Made by a program: the position numbers and the translations under genes
Shown: piece after piece, positions 15,804 to 24,198 of the stretch
Layout of the letters: each line of letters begins with the position of its first letter
Numbering within the stretch: the stretch's first letter is position 1
The notes under the pieces: model-generated
Seen by the model: the letters and a program-made list of their open reading frames with translations, nothing else
What the model was told of the DNA's origin: nothing
The model's database searches: none
Assembly (NCBI GenBank): GCA_038258095.1
Contig: JBBSQE010000001.1
Coordinates: 1-54,733 of the forward strand
Origin: JBBSQE01 sp038258095
GTDB taxonomy: Bacteria > Actinomycetota > Thermoleophilia > Solirubrobacterales > 70-9
DNA length: 54,733 nt
Direction: 5' to 3'

Positions 15804-16949
15804 CTACCTCGGACCCAGAATCGAGTCGAGCATCGGACCCGAGTCGGGAATGCCGAACTCATTCTGGAGACGGCTCTCAATCTCTTCGCGAGACGAGCCT
15901 GCAACGGCCATCTGGGTGGCCAGAAGCCGCGCGCCGGCAGACGGCTCAGCGAGATCGGGAGAGTCCGGTGCCGGGGCGACGTCAGATCCCGGGAGGACCT
16001 GCTCGGTCTGTGGCGGCATGGTTGCCGGGGGCGGGGTCGGCGGCGTCGGAGAGGCCGGCGGGGCTGGTTCCTCCCGAAACGGAGGCTCGCCGACCTCCGG
16101 CCGGACCCACGTCGGGCGCGCAGTGGGGTCGGGTGCCGCGGGCGGCGAGACCACCGGGGGCGGTTGAGGATCCTCATCCGGCTCCTCGGGCAGGGAAAGC
16201 GGGCGGACCTCCTCTGGAGAGGGAGGCGGTGGAAACACCGGAGCCACGGGGGGAGGTGCGGGCATCGGCGGAGGCACCGAGAGATCGGCCGGTACCGGAG
16301 GTTCTGGCACCGGCGGAGCATGCGGCTCGGGTTCGGGGTAATCCGGAGGCTCCGCTACTGGAGGTTCGGGTGCTGTGGGTTCAGGTGCTGTGGGTTCAGG
16401 TGCCGGAGGTTCGGGTGCCGGAGCGTCAACTGTTGGCGGTGAGGGCTCCGCCGGTCCCTCGGGAGGTACCGGCGGAGGCCGCGGAGACGGCGGTGAATCC
16501 ACCGATTGAAGAGGTGGGACGGAGCGGAGCGGCTCGATCGGCGGCGGATCGGGCAAGGCGGCCGGCGGCCTCGGAGATGGGGGCTCAGACGCAGGGGTCT
16601 GGGCAGGAGTTGCGTCCTCCCTTAGCTGCGTGCGGGCGGAGTCGAGAGCCACGATCAGTTCATCGGACTGTGCCTTGACCGCCTCCGCTCGCTGAATCAG
16701 GGAATCCGTGAGCTCGGACACCGTGCGCGACCGATCCGCGGCCACCTGATCGGCGTGCTGGCGGGACTCGAGAACGTAGCGGCGAGCCTGTGCCTCGGCG
16801 TCCTCGATGATCCCCGCGGCAGCTCGCTCAGCCGCCTCGATGATCACTTGGATCCGGTCCGACGCCGTCGTAACCGTCCCGCTGAACCGCGGAGTCGAGG
16901 AGTCGCCGGGACCGCCGGGGCCGCCAGTTGTCGTGGGCTGGTCGTTCAA
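15804..16949 (-). CDS. DivIVA-like coiled-coil protein with long Pro-rich region
   Basis: A 381-residue cytoplasmic-type protein in three parts: a polar N terminus; an Ala/Glu/Arg coiled coil (about 28-112; AERAAAGIIEDAEAQARRYV) like those of DivIVA-type polar scaffold proteins; a very long Pro/Glu-rich stretch (about 115-330) with repeated PEPTA units; and a compact, conserved-looking C-terminal block of about 45 residues (ARLLATQMAVAGSSREEIES, ending in LDSILGPR). There is no membrane segment. The role may be in cell-envelope growth or positioning, inferred from the coiled coil and neighbours. The exact family is not recognised. Confidence 0.7.
   Translation of the reverse strand: MNDQPTTTGGPGGPGDSSTPRFSGTVTTASDRIQVIIEAAERAAAGIIEDAEAQARRYVLESRQHADQVAADRSRTVSELTDSLIQRAEAVKAQSDELIVALDSARTQLREDATPAQTPASEPPSPRPPAALPDPPPIEPLRSVPPLQSVDSPPSPRPPPVPPEGPAEPSPPTVDAPAPEPPAPEPTAPEPTAPEPPVAEPPDYPEPEPHAPPVPEPPVPADLSVPPPMPAPPPVAPVFPPPPSPEEVRPLSLPEEPDEDPQPPPVVSPPAAPDPTARPTWVRPEVGEPPFREEPAPPASPTPPTPPPATMPPQTEQVLPGSDVAPAPDSPDLAEPSAGARLLATQMAVAGSSREEIESRLQNEFGIPDSGPMLDSILGPR
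16361..16420. repeat. Four tandem 15-bp repeats encoding PEPTA/PEPPA
   Basis: Four 15-base units (16361-16375, 16376-16390, 16391-16405, 16406-16420) differ at a few positions, with a more divergent unit just before (16346-16360). They encode the PEPTA-like repeats in the Pro-rich region of the coiled-coil protein. Confidence 0.75.
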
Positions 16950-17014
16950 GTGATGTTCAAGGTCGGGTCGGCTCTAGGTTCGCCATCGCAGGCAACCCCC
17001 CTCCCCACTGGATT

Positions 17015-17563
17015 CTACGCCGCTTCGCCGAGCAGGCGATGCCACCAGCGCCGGCGCTGGACGGCCTCGCCGGCGATGGGCTCGGCGGACCCCTGCGGAT
17101 GCCCGAAGACCACCGGCTGCGGATCGCCTGGGGCGACGGCGATCCGTTGCCGATCCTGCACGATCTTCCGGATCGCGGCGACCTCATCGTCGTCCGTCGG
17201 AGCATCTGCCAGCGGGGGACCATCTGCTCCGATCTGCGCCAATGCGAAGTCGGCGCCATCGAGGTCATCGAGAAGCGCCTCGAAACGCAGAGCGAGACCG
17301 GTGGCCCTGTCGAGAAGCTCCGATCTCAGGCCATGCAACTCAAGCCGACGATGGGCGACGGCCTGGTCGGATTGGTGGCGGATCACTGAACTTGCAATCT
17401 CGACGTCAGCCTTTGCCTTGGCGGTGATCTCGGCCACCAGAACCTCGGTCGCCTTCATCACGCGATCGAGCTCATCGCCACCGATGGCCGCCAGGACAGG
17501 GTCGCCGACGACCCGCGCAAACAACGGATCGAGAGCGCCTGCGCCCTGGTTATTCGGATCCAT
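17015..17563 (-). CDS. Hypothetical alpha-helical protein
   Basis: A 182-residue soluble protein, strongly helical in composition, with a likely coiled coil (about 35-120; DELDRVMKATEVLVAEITAK) and an acidic linker (LADAPTDDDEVAAIRK) before a basic end with RRRWWHRLL. There is no signal peptide. The ATG at 17563 is chosen because residues upstream of it are not coding-like. The gene lies just upstream of the DivIVA-like gene on the same strand (65 bases), suggesting one unit with it and the Thr-rich membrane protein. The function is unknown. Confidence 0.65.
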   Translation of the reverse strand: MDPNNQGAGALDPLFARVVGDPVLAAIGGDELDRVMKATEVLVAEITAKAKADVEIASSVIRHQSDQAVAHRRLELHGLRSELLDRATGLALRFEALLDDLDGADFALAQIGADGPPLADAPTDDDEVAAIRKIVQDRQRIAVAPGDPQPVVFGHPQGSAEPIAGEAVQRRRWWHRLLGEAA

Positions 17564-17625
17564 GTACTCAGCATTCTTCTGATGGCATCGGTCGGAATCA
17601 GCTGATCGTGGGCTACGGTTCGCTG

Positions 17626-18051
17626 ATGGAGCTCCGGTCGGGCAAACCACCCATGCTCGGCAGCCTCAGCCGCTTTCTGATCGAACACGAGCCCCACGGC
17701 GCAGGATTCGATGTCGCCCACCCCGCAGGTGCGGGTGGAGGACGGGTAGCCATTGCATGCCGGGGTTGCGGCGCCACCCACGAGTATCTGAACGCGACCG
17801 TCGGTTTCGAGCACGATGACCCGTACGCGTCGAGGCGCTCAGACGTCCCGCCCCAGATCGAGAAGGCCCCCGAGCCCCAGCCTTCCGCCGCGTCCCCGGA
17901 AGCGAAACCGAAGCGGCGCCAACCGCCGACGGGGGGCACCACCGCCCCACTATCCGCGGCTTCACCATCTGAGCGCAAGGGGGATTCTCCCGCCTCGGTG
18001 CGGAACGTCCAAAGGCGAACACCTCGCGTCACTCCGGCGACGCACGGATGA
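17626..18051 (+). CDS. Hypothetical protein with one CxxC motif
   Basis: A 141-residue protein. The first 65 residues contain a His-rich stretch (FLIEHEPHGAGFDVAHPAG) and a single CxxC knuckle (Cys45, Cys48 in ACRGCGATHEY), suggesting metal binding. The remainder is Pro/Ser/Ala/Arg-rich and disordered. The ATG at 17626 is preferred to the in-frame GTG at 17608. The stop overlaps the ATG of the next gene (ATGA), so the two products are probably made together. The family is not recognised. Confidence 0.6.
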   Translation: MELRSGKPPMLGSLSRFLIEHEPHGAGFDVAHPAGAGGGRVAIACRGCGATHEYLNATVGFEHDDPYASRRSDVPPQIEKAPEPQPSAASPEAKPKRRQPPTGGTTAPLSAASPSERKGDSPASVRNVQRRTPRVTPATHG

Positions 18052-18701
18052 CCCTGAGACCGGGCGACCGGCGCAGGCCAGCTCCCTTCTGGCGTCGACG
18101 ACGATTTCAGACCGCAGCCCTCATCGTTCTCGGCGCCGTCGCGGTTTCGGTGGCAGTGGTTCGACTGACTGCTGATAGCCCCGGGTCACCCGACGCCGAG
18201 GTCGCAGCCCAAGCCCAGTCGCCAACACCCACGCGCGCACCCACCGAGCCAGCCCCGGCGCCCCCGCCGGCGGAATCGAAAGCGACCACGAGGGCCCTGC
18301 GCACGGTGACCACGGCGATGTTCAACCTCCGGGTCCCGGCGAATTGGGTGTCCCGTCCATCCTCGCAGGGCCTGACGATCGGGCCAGCGGACGCGCCCGA
18401 CGCCTCCCTGACCATCTTCTCTGCCACCGACCCGAACCTCAGCCGGCGTCAGATGATCGAAGCCAGCACCTCCTACCTGTCCACGCTGAGCTCCGGCCGG
18501 ATCAAACCGGCGCAGACCGCCCGGATCGGCGGAATGCCGGCGTTCGAGCTCGTCGCCGATGAGCCGTCGAGGAAAACGAAGCTCACAGGGGTCCTCGATG
18601 GGCCCGAGCGCTACGTGCTGATCTCGCAGGAACCCCGACCCGCCCGCACCGGGGCCAACGCTCAGCTCGACGCGGCGATCCGGAGCATCCGCTCCCGCTG
18701 A
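18048..18701 (+). CDS. Membrane-anchored protein with extracytoplasmic domain
   Basis: A 217-residue protein with an Arg-rich N terminus (DRRRPAPFWRRRRF), one transmembrane helix (about 22-40), a Pro/Ala/Thr linker (about 55-80) and a folded outer domain (about 85-217) with alternating strands and a helix (RRQMIEASTSYLSTL). The fold pattern resembles PsbP/LpqN-like lipoprotein domains, but this is a weak match. It is translationally coupled to the CxxC protein through an ATGA overlap. The function is unknown. Confidence 0.65.
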   Translation: MTLRPGDRRRPAPFWRRRRFQTAALIVLGAVAVSVAVVRLTADSPGSPDAEVAAQAQSPTPTRAPTEPAPAPPPAESKATTRALRTVTTAMFNLRVPANWVSRPSSQGLTIGPADAPDASLTIFSATDPNLSRRQMIEASTSYLSTLSSGRIKPAQTARIGGMPAFELVADEPSRKTKLTGVLDGPERYVLISQEPRPARTGANAQLDAAIRSIRSR

Positions 18702-18729
18702 AAGCCGCTCGCCACCGATGTGCCGGTCG

Positions 18730-19056
18730 CTACTCGGGCGTCAGCGTGAGACGGCGTAGCGCGAATCCAAGTGCCGTCAGAGCTACGGCGACCGCAAAGA
18801 GTGCGATGACATCGAGGCCGGTGAACGGCAGACCGCCGACGATGTTGTGCTCAAGGGGAGGTCTGTCGGCGGGCGGGGACTTCTCCTTCACGGACTGGGG
18901 GGTGTCGGAGCCGCCCGGACCTTGGCTGGCCTGGGTCACGGTATCGCCGTACTGCGCGGAAGTCGGCCCCGACTGTGCAAATGCGGAAACACTCAAGAGC
19001 AGGGTCAGAGCGATTGCCGCTGTCATGAGCCTGAGGTATCGATGAGGAGGAATCAC
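18730..19056 (-). CDS. Small cell-wall-anchored protein with LPFTG sorting signal
   Basis: A 108-residue precursor with all parts of a sortase substrate: a signal peptide (Arg6, Arg9, hydrophobic 12-22, AFAQ cleavage region), a short Gln/Ser/Pro-rich mature part (about 29-70), and a C-terminal sorting signal of LPFTG (76-80), a hydrophobic span (82-100) and Arg101-Arg102. The mature chain is only about 50 residues, too short for a classic adhesin, so it may be a wall spacer or pilin-like unit. The GTG at 19056 keeps the Arg residues before the hydrophobic core. It starts 39 bases beyond the TPR/O-antigen-ligase gene on the same strand. Confidence 0.8.
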   Translation of the reverse strand: MIPPHRYLRLMTAAIALTLLLSVSAFAQSGPTSAQYGDTVTQASQGPGGSDTPQSVKEKSPPADRPPLEHNIVGGLPFTGLDVIALFAVAVALTALGFALRRLTLTPE

Positions 19057-19095
19057 ATGCCCTGCATCGGCCGCTCCCGACGGGTACTTGAGCCA

Positions 19096-21084
19096 TCAGT
19101 TTCCAGTTGCAGGCCCGCGAGCACTCCGGAGCTGCGTCTCCAGGGCCGTGACTTCGTGACCGGTCGGGTTCAATTCACGCGCCTTGGCGAGCTCGATGCG
19201 GGCGGTAGCCGGCGCTTGATCGATGAGAGCCCGGGCCAGGTAGAGGTGGGGCGCGTATTCGTCGGGTGAACGCGCAATCGCCTGCCGGTACAGATCGATC
19301 GCTTCCCCGCGACGCCCGGACTGCTCTGCAATGACGCCTCCCACCAAGAGAGGCTCGGGGTCAAACGGATCGAACCGAGCGGCGAGCTCGAGATCGCTGA
19401 CCGCCTTGACAGGGTCTGTACCTCGCGCCCCGAGTGCCCTGCCGACCAGACGCTCCCCGATGAGAAGAACGCCGAAGGCGGCGATTGCCGCGACCCCGAT
19501 CCCGGCCAGCATCTTCCTCTTGGCCGGACCCCATCTCGCTGCGGGATCGAGGACTGCCGGAGCGGCCGCGGCGCCGAACAGATAAAGCGCGGGGCCGGCC
19601 AATCCCGGATAGTGCCAGAGCCAGTCGTATGAGCCCTGGACGAGCCATTCGGTTGCACCACCCAATGAGCCCGCACAGAGCGCTGCTGCGTTCGGGCCCA
19701 GACGGCGTGAGCGGCCAGCCGCCAGAAATGAGCCCCCTATGAGCGTCGCGAAGAGGAGCAGACCCGGGACTCCCAGCTCCGAGAGCATCAGAAGCTCGAT
19801 GCTGTGGGGGTCCCGAGGCGTCAGATCCGTATCGCGCTCGCGTAGGTATGTCACCTGAAAAGACCCGGTGCCCCCGCCGAGGAAAGGATGTTGAGCACCT
19901 TCCGATAAGGCGACCCGCCAAAGATCCGGCCGCTCAGTTCCGACGTTGAACCCGAATCGTGTCCGTTGGCCTTGAAAGTCGGGAGAATCGTCCTGCTTCA
20001 GCTCGGAAACCCGCTGATCGATGAAGCTGACCGGGCCCCCGTAACGGGAGAACACAGCGGCGCCTCCGACCACCACGATAATCGCCGTCGCCACAGCCAG
20101 TACCCGGGTGATCATCTGCACTCCGGAGCGACCGAGGCGGAGGCGCGATTCGACGGCCGTGATGAATCCTCCCGCCAGCACCAGCGATACGAGCGAGCTG
20201 AGCGCGACGGTGCGAGCAGCGTCGTGGATGAAGGGCAAGGCTCCCGCATCGGCCCGTCCATGCTGAAACACATCCAGCAGGGTGGGAGCGGCGGGCAAAA
20301 TCGGGAGGATGGCAAGCCCGAGGAACGTGACCACCCGGAGACGGCGCCGCGAGACGATCAGGACGACCGCGAGCGCGACGATGGCGGCCGGGAGAGAGCC
20401 CCGGCTCTGGGAGAGCAGAGCGAGCTCGAAGCTGAGTGTCGCGGACGCGAGAAAGCCTGCGCGCGCCAGCCAGTGAAACCGGCTCTCGGCAGCCAACACT
20501 ATGCAAGGCCAGGCTGTCATGAGAAAGAACGTGGCGTTCGCGTTGCGGTAACCGAGGGGAAAGCTGAGCGTTGCGTCCCTGCCGAGGACCGCCAGAGCCG
20601 AGTCGACGTTCCAGAGCTTTGAAACCGTGAAAAGCCCCACGAGGAGGCCGGCCAACCCAACCGGTAGGAGTGCAAGAAGCATCCTTCTGCCAAGGAGATT
20701 CGCTCCCCAGACGCCCAGAAAGAAGAGGACGCAATAGACCAAGACCTGTGCCGAATCCTCGAAGACGGCGCCGGGGGTGCTCGTCCAAAGGATCGAGGCA
20801 AGTGTCCAAGCAAGGAGCAGCCCCAGGGCGGCCATGGCCCACCCGGCCGGCCCTCCCAGTCGCACCCGAACCGGCGCTGAGAGGATGAGGACGATCCCAA
20901 CGGCCAGCGCACCGATCGCGCCGGGATAGAAGTCGGTTCCGAAATAGGCCCCTTGATGCCTGCCCCACCAGAGGAAGAGAACCGTTAGAGACCCTCCCAC
21001 GAGAGCAGCCGAGAGATTCGCAGCGCTGTCCGTCGGGACCCTTGACCGCACGCTCGCCACTGTAGCCAGCCCGTTCCCGGTCAT
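19096..21084 (-). CDS. O-antigen ligase/polymerase-like membrane protein with C-terminal TPR
   Basis: A 662-residue polytopic protein with about 12-13 predicted membrane spans and the Wzy_C/WaaL-type loop ending in GAQHPFLGGGTGSFQ followed by DPHSIELLMLSELG. The last 130 residues are soluble and TPR-like (RGEAIDLYRQAIARSPDEYA), as in many actinobacterial members. Such proteins join lipid-linked glycan units to each other or to an acceptor; which one cannot be told here. The ATG at 21084 is chosen; a TTG at 21189 would overlap the divergent Wzz gene. A second family member is encoded at 22800-24179. Confidence 0.85.
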   Translation of the reverse strand: MTGNGLATVASVRSRVPTDSAANLSAALVGGSLTVLFLWWGRHQGAYFGTDFYPGAIGALAVGIVLILSAPVRVRLGGPAGWAMAALGLLLAWTLASILWTSTPGAVFEDSAQVLVYCVLFFLGVWGANLLGRRMLLALLPVGLAGLLVGLFTVSKLWNVDSALAVLGRDATLSFPLGYRNANATFFLMTAWPCIVLAAESRFHWLARAGFLASATLSFELALLSQSRGSLPAAIVALAVVLIVSRRRLRVVTFLGLAILPILPAAPTLLDVFQHGRADAGALPFIHDAARTVALSSLVSLVLAGGFITAVESRLRLGRSGVQMITRVLAVATAIIVVVGGAAVFSRYGGPVSFIDQRVSELKQDDSPDFQGQRTRFGFNVGTERPDLWRVALSEGAQHPFLGGGTGSFQVTYLRERDTDLTPRDPHSIELLMLSELGVPGLLLFATLIGGSFLAAGRSRRLGPNAAALCAGSLGGATEWLVQGSYDWLWHYPGLAGPALYLFGAAAAPAVLDPAARWGPAKRKMLAGIGVAAIAAFGVLLIGERLVGRALGARGTDPVKAVSDLELAARFDPFDPEPLLVGGVIAEQSGRRGEAIDLYRQAIARSPDEYAPHLYLARALIDQAPATARIELAKARELNPTGHEVTALETQLRSARGPATGN

Positions 21085-21120
21085 CGCGATTCGTCCGCCG
21101 GGGAGTTCGGGGGGACCCGC

Positions 21121-21138
21121 TGTCACTATAGGTGTCAC
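21121..21138. promoter_or_regulatory. Direct repeat in divergent promoter region
   Basis: TGTCAC occurs twice with a 12-base period (21121-21126 and 21133-21138), with TATAGG between. It lies in the 91-base gap between the divergent O-antigen-ligase-like gene and the Wzz/kinase gene. The placement and spacing suit a regulator-binding site over a minus-strand -10 element, but no regulator is known, and chance is possible. Confidence 0.3.
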
Positions 21139-21175
21139 AAGGACGCGCCGCCAGAGCGGCGAAGGATCACTCAGC

Positions 21176-22768
21176 GTGGAATCAGCCAACCAATTGACAG
21201 CAAACGAGGGCGACTGGCTCGAGCCTCCTGCCGAGCGACAGGGGCTGGCGCGCTACATCGAAACCATCCGCGAGCGATGGTGGCTGATCGCCCTCTGCGT
21301 CTTCCTCACCACCGCCGTGGCGGTCCTCTACGTCGCCACCGCGACGAAGCGCTATGAGGCCGAGGCCGACCTCCTGATCACCCCAGCCAGCAGCAACGAC
21401 ATCACCCTGACCAGCCTGGGACTCATTCGCGACTCCACCGATCCCAATCAGGCGGTTCAAACCGCGGCGAGACTGGTCACGAACGTCGAGGTCGCACAGA
21501 TCGCCAAGACCGCGTTGAACTCGCCCGACAGCCCCGAGACCCTGCTCGATCAGGTTACGGCCGTACCCGTTGCCCAGAGCAACATCGTGGCGATCACGGG
21601 CAACGCAACCAGTCCGACCGAAGCCCGCGATATAGCCAACGCTTTCGCTAATTCGATAGTGCAGGAACGGACCCAGGAGATGCATCGTCAGATCAACGCC
21701 AGGCTTCCTCCGCTCCAGGCCCAGTTGGCACAGGACCCCGCGCAGGCCGTCGGGCCGGACACACTCGGCTCCGTCATCACCGAACTTCAGACCCTGCAGC
21801 AGGCACCCGACCCGACCGTCCGGGTGCAGACCGTGGCCGTCTCGCCGAGCTCCCCAGCGTCTCCGAAGCCGGTGCTCAGCGTGATCGCCGGGCTCGTCGC
21901 CGGGCTCGCCCTGGGCATCGGAGCGGCCTTCGCGACACAGGGGCTCGACCCGAAACTGCGCCGCGAGACACAGCTTCGCCGGCTGTATCGACTTCCGATC
22001 CTGGCCCGCGTACCGCGAGAGAGCGGCGCCAACCATGGCTTGCCGCTGGATCCCCGCAACATGTCCCCGGTGACTTTGGAGGCCTACCGAACGTTGCGTG
22101 GCACGTTCGCCGCGGCACATGCACGCGATTCGACCGGTCGCGTGATCCTGGTCACCGGAGCCTCGCCGTCGGAGGGCAAGACGACCACCGCGGTCAATCT
22201 CGCGACATCTCTGGCGCTCTCCGGCAACCGGGTCATCCTGATCGAGGCCGACCTCCGCCGTCCATCGCTGGGTCAGCTGTTGGAAGCCGCGCCGAGTGTC
22301 GGGGGAGTCGTGAGCGTTCTGATCGAGAATATTGCTCTCGAAGATGCCCTCGTGACGACTCGCTACGGGCCCAACCTCCAGGTTCTGCTTGCGGACTACG
22401 AGGGCGGATGGATCGCAGAGCTCTTTTCCATCCCGGCGGCGACGGAGATGGTCAGCGAGGCCAGGAGGATGGCTGACTACGTGATCATCGATTCAGCCCC
22501 TCTGAACGAGGTCATCGATGCCATGCCCCTTGCCAGAGAGGCGGACGACATCTTGATGGTGGTTCGCCTGGGCCAGTCCCGCCTCGACAAGATCACCCAA
22601 CTCGGCGAGCTCCTCGCAGAGAACGGGGTCCGGCCCACCGGATTCGCCGTTGTCGGCACGCCGCGACCCAAGCGGGGCGAGTACCACTATTACGAGTCCC
22701 CCAACGACAACGGCGGCCGGCGCAAGCGCGGCCGGCGGTTGCTGAGCGGAACATCCAGCCGGGAATGA
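21176..22768 (+). CDS. Wzz-type chain-length regulator fused to bacterial tyrosine kinase
   Basis: A 530-residue polysaccharide co-polymerase. Two membrane spans (about 36-54 and 234-252) bracket a Wzz-type extracytoplasmic helical domain. The cytoplasmic BY-kinase (CpsD/CapB type) has Walker A GASPSEGKTT (328-337), Walker A' VILIEADLRR (353-362) and Walker B VIIDSAP (436-442). The tail has a small tyrosine cluster (Tyr503, Tyr505, Tyr506) rather than a long one, and ends in an Arg/Lys-rich segment. Cyclic autophosphorylation of such tails controls polymer length. The start is GTG. It is followed after 31 bases by a second O-antigen-ligase gene. Confidence 0.92.
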   Translation: MESANQLTANEGDWLEPPAERQGLARYIETIRERWWLIALCVFLTTAVAVLYVATATKRYEAEADLLITPASSNDITLTSLGLIRDSTDPNQAVQTAARLVTNVEVAQIAKTALNSPDSPETLLDQVTAVPVAQSNIVAITGNATSPTEARDIANAFANSIVQERTQEMHRQINARLPPLQAQLAQDPAQAVGPDTLGSVITELQTLQQAPDPTVRVQTVAVSPSSPASPKPVLSVIAGLVAGLALGIGAAFATQGLDPKLRRETQLRRLYRLPILARVPRESGANHGLPLDPRNMSPVTLEAYRTLRGTFAAAHARDSTGRVILVTGASPSEGKTTTAVNLATSLALSGNRVILIEADLRRPSLGQLLEAAPSVGGVVSVLIENIALEDALVTTRYGPNLQVLLADYEGGWIAELFSIPAATEMVSEARRMADYVIIDSAPLNEVIDAMPLAREADDILMVVRLGQSRLDKITQLGELLAENGVRPTGFAVVGTPRPKRGEYHYYESPNDNGGRRKRGRRLLSGTSSRE

Positions 22769-22799
22769 GCGCTCCTCGGTCGGCACCGGGTCGAGCTAC

Positions 22800-24179
22800 A
22801 TGACCGCGACGCGCTTCGGTGGGCACGTCCTTTGGCCGGTGCCCGTCGCGGGCCTCTGTGGACTGATCGGACTCCTGGCCGGGTACCGACCCGCCTTCGC
22901 CATCGCCGCGGCACTTGGCCTGCTGTTCGTTCTGGTGATACTCACGGACCTCACGGCCGGCCTGACGGCGTTCGTCTTTCTGACCTTCATCGCCCTCGTT
23001 CCGATCGGGGCCGGCCCGGCGGTGAGTCTCCTGAAGGCCGCCGGACTGCTCTTGGCTTTCTCCTGGCTCTCGACCATCGTCAGGGATGGCAGCGAAGAGG
23101 CGGACTTCCTCCGCTCTTTCCCGGCCCTCGGCTATGCAGTGGCGTTCTTCATCGTCTGGACGGCACTGAGCCTTCTCTGGGCCCAGGATTCGGGCGTCGC
23201 ACTGACGGCCTTGTCCCGCTACGCGCTGAACGCCGTTCTATTCCTCATCGTCTTCACGGCCGTCCGCACGGAGCGCGATGTCATCTACGTGATGTGCGCC
23301 TTCGTCGCCGGATCGACGGTCTCCGCCCTCTACGGCTTGGCCCAACCTCCGGATCCGAATAGCCTCGACCGGTTGTCGGGCACCCTCGGAAACGCCAACG
23401 AGCTGGCAGCCGTACTGGTCGTCGGAAGCGTTCTCGGATTCGGTCTTGCCGCGATCACCCGACGCTCCCCCGGGCTTCGGTTGGCCGCTGCCAGCGGCGC
23501 CATGATCTGTGTGCTCGGCGTGATGCTCACCCTCTCCCGAACGGGCTTGGTGGCGATGGGCGTGGCCGGGCTCACCGCCGTCGTTGTCGGGGGCCGGTGG
23601 CGTCCTCAGATTGCGGTGATCGCACTCGTAGTAGCGCTCTTCGCGGCCGGGTACTTCTCTCTGGTCGCCTCACCGGCCGCCCGGGACCGGGTGTCACACC
23701 CCGATACCGGGACGGGCCGGGTTGATCTCTGGAAGATCGGAAAGCGGATGATCGCGGACAAGCCCGTGCTCGGCGTCGGGGTGGCCAATTTTCCCGTCAC
23801 CTCGGTGAACTACCTGCTCGAGCCGGGCACGATCGAGCGCACGGACTTCATTCTTGACACGCCGAAGGTGGCCCACAACACCTACCTGGAGATATTCGCC
23901 GAGCTCGGGGCCCCTGGATTCATCGCCTTCCTCGCGATCATCGGTGGGTGCATCGGATGCGCGTGGAAGGCGGCGAAGCGCTTCATGCTCGACGACAGAC
24001 TCAGGCTGGAAATACTCACCAGAACCCTGTTGGTCGCGCTCGCGGGTCTCTTCGCAGCAGATTTCTTCGAATCCGAGCAGGTCCAGAAGCCACTGTGGCT
24101 TCTGCTCGCCATGTGCCCGGCGTTGCTTGCAATCGCACGCTCCGGGCCCGGAGCGGACCAACAAGTGGACGCCGGCTGA
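22800..24179 (+). CDS. O-antigen ligase/polymerase (Wzy_C) membrane protein
   Basis: A 459-residue polytopic protein with about 11-12 membrane spans. The Wzy_C signature region contains LTLSRTGLVA, the large outer loop with MIADKPVLGVGVANFP, and VAHNTYLEIFAELG. It lies directly downstream of the Wzz/kinase and upstream of asnB, all on the plus strand with short gaps, so it is the better candidate for the Wzy polymerase of this locus. The activity (polymerase versus ligase) cannot be decided from sequence alone. Confidence 0.88.
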   Translation: MTATRFGGHVLWPVPVAGLCGLIGLLAGYRPAFAIAAALGLLFVLVILTDLTAGLTAFVFLTFIALVPIGAGPAVSLLKAAGLLLAFSWLSTIVRDGSEEADFLRSFPALGYAVAFFIVWTALSLLWAQDSGVALTALSRYALNAVLFLIVFTAVRTERDVIYVMCAFVAGSTVSALYGLAQPPDPNSLDRLSGTLGNANELAAVLVVGSVLGFGLAAITRRSPGLRLAAASGAMICVLGVMLTLSRTGLVAMGVAGLTAVVVGGRWRPQIAVIALVVALFAAGYFSLVASPAARDRVSHPDTGTGRVDLWKIGKRMIADKPVLGVGVANFPVTSVNYLLEPGTIERTDFILDTPKVAHNTYLEIFAELGAPGFIAFLAIIGGCIGCAWKAAKRFMLDDRLRLEILTRTLLVALAGLFAADFFESEQVQKPLWLLLAMCPALLAIARSGPGADQQVDAG

Positions 24180-24198
24180 TCAGCGACGGAGCAATGCC

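Noticed and set aside
23854..24198. N-terminal extension of the AsnB frame
   Set aside because: The glutaminase nucleophile must be Cys2, fixing the start at 24199; the upstream part is out-of-frame O-antigen-ligase sequence.
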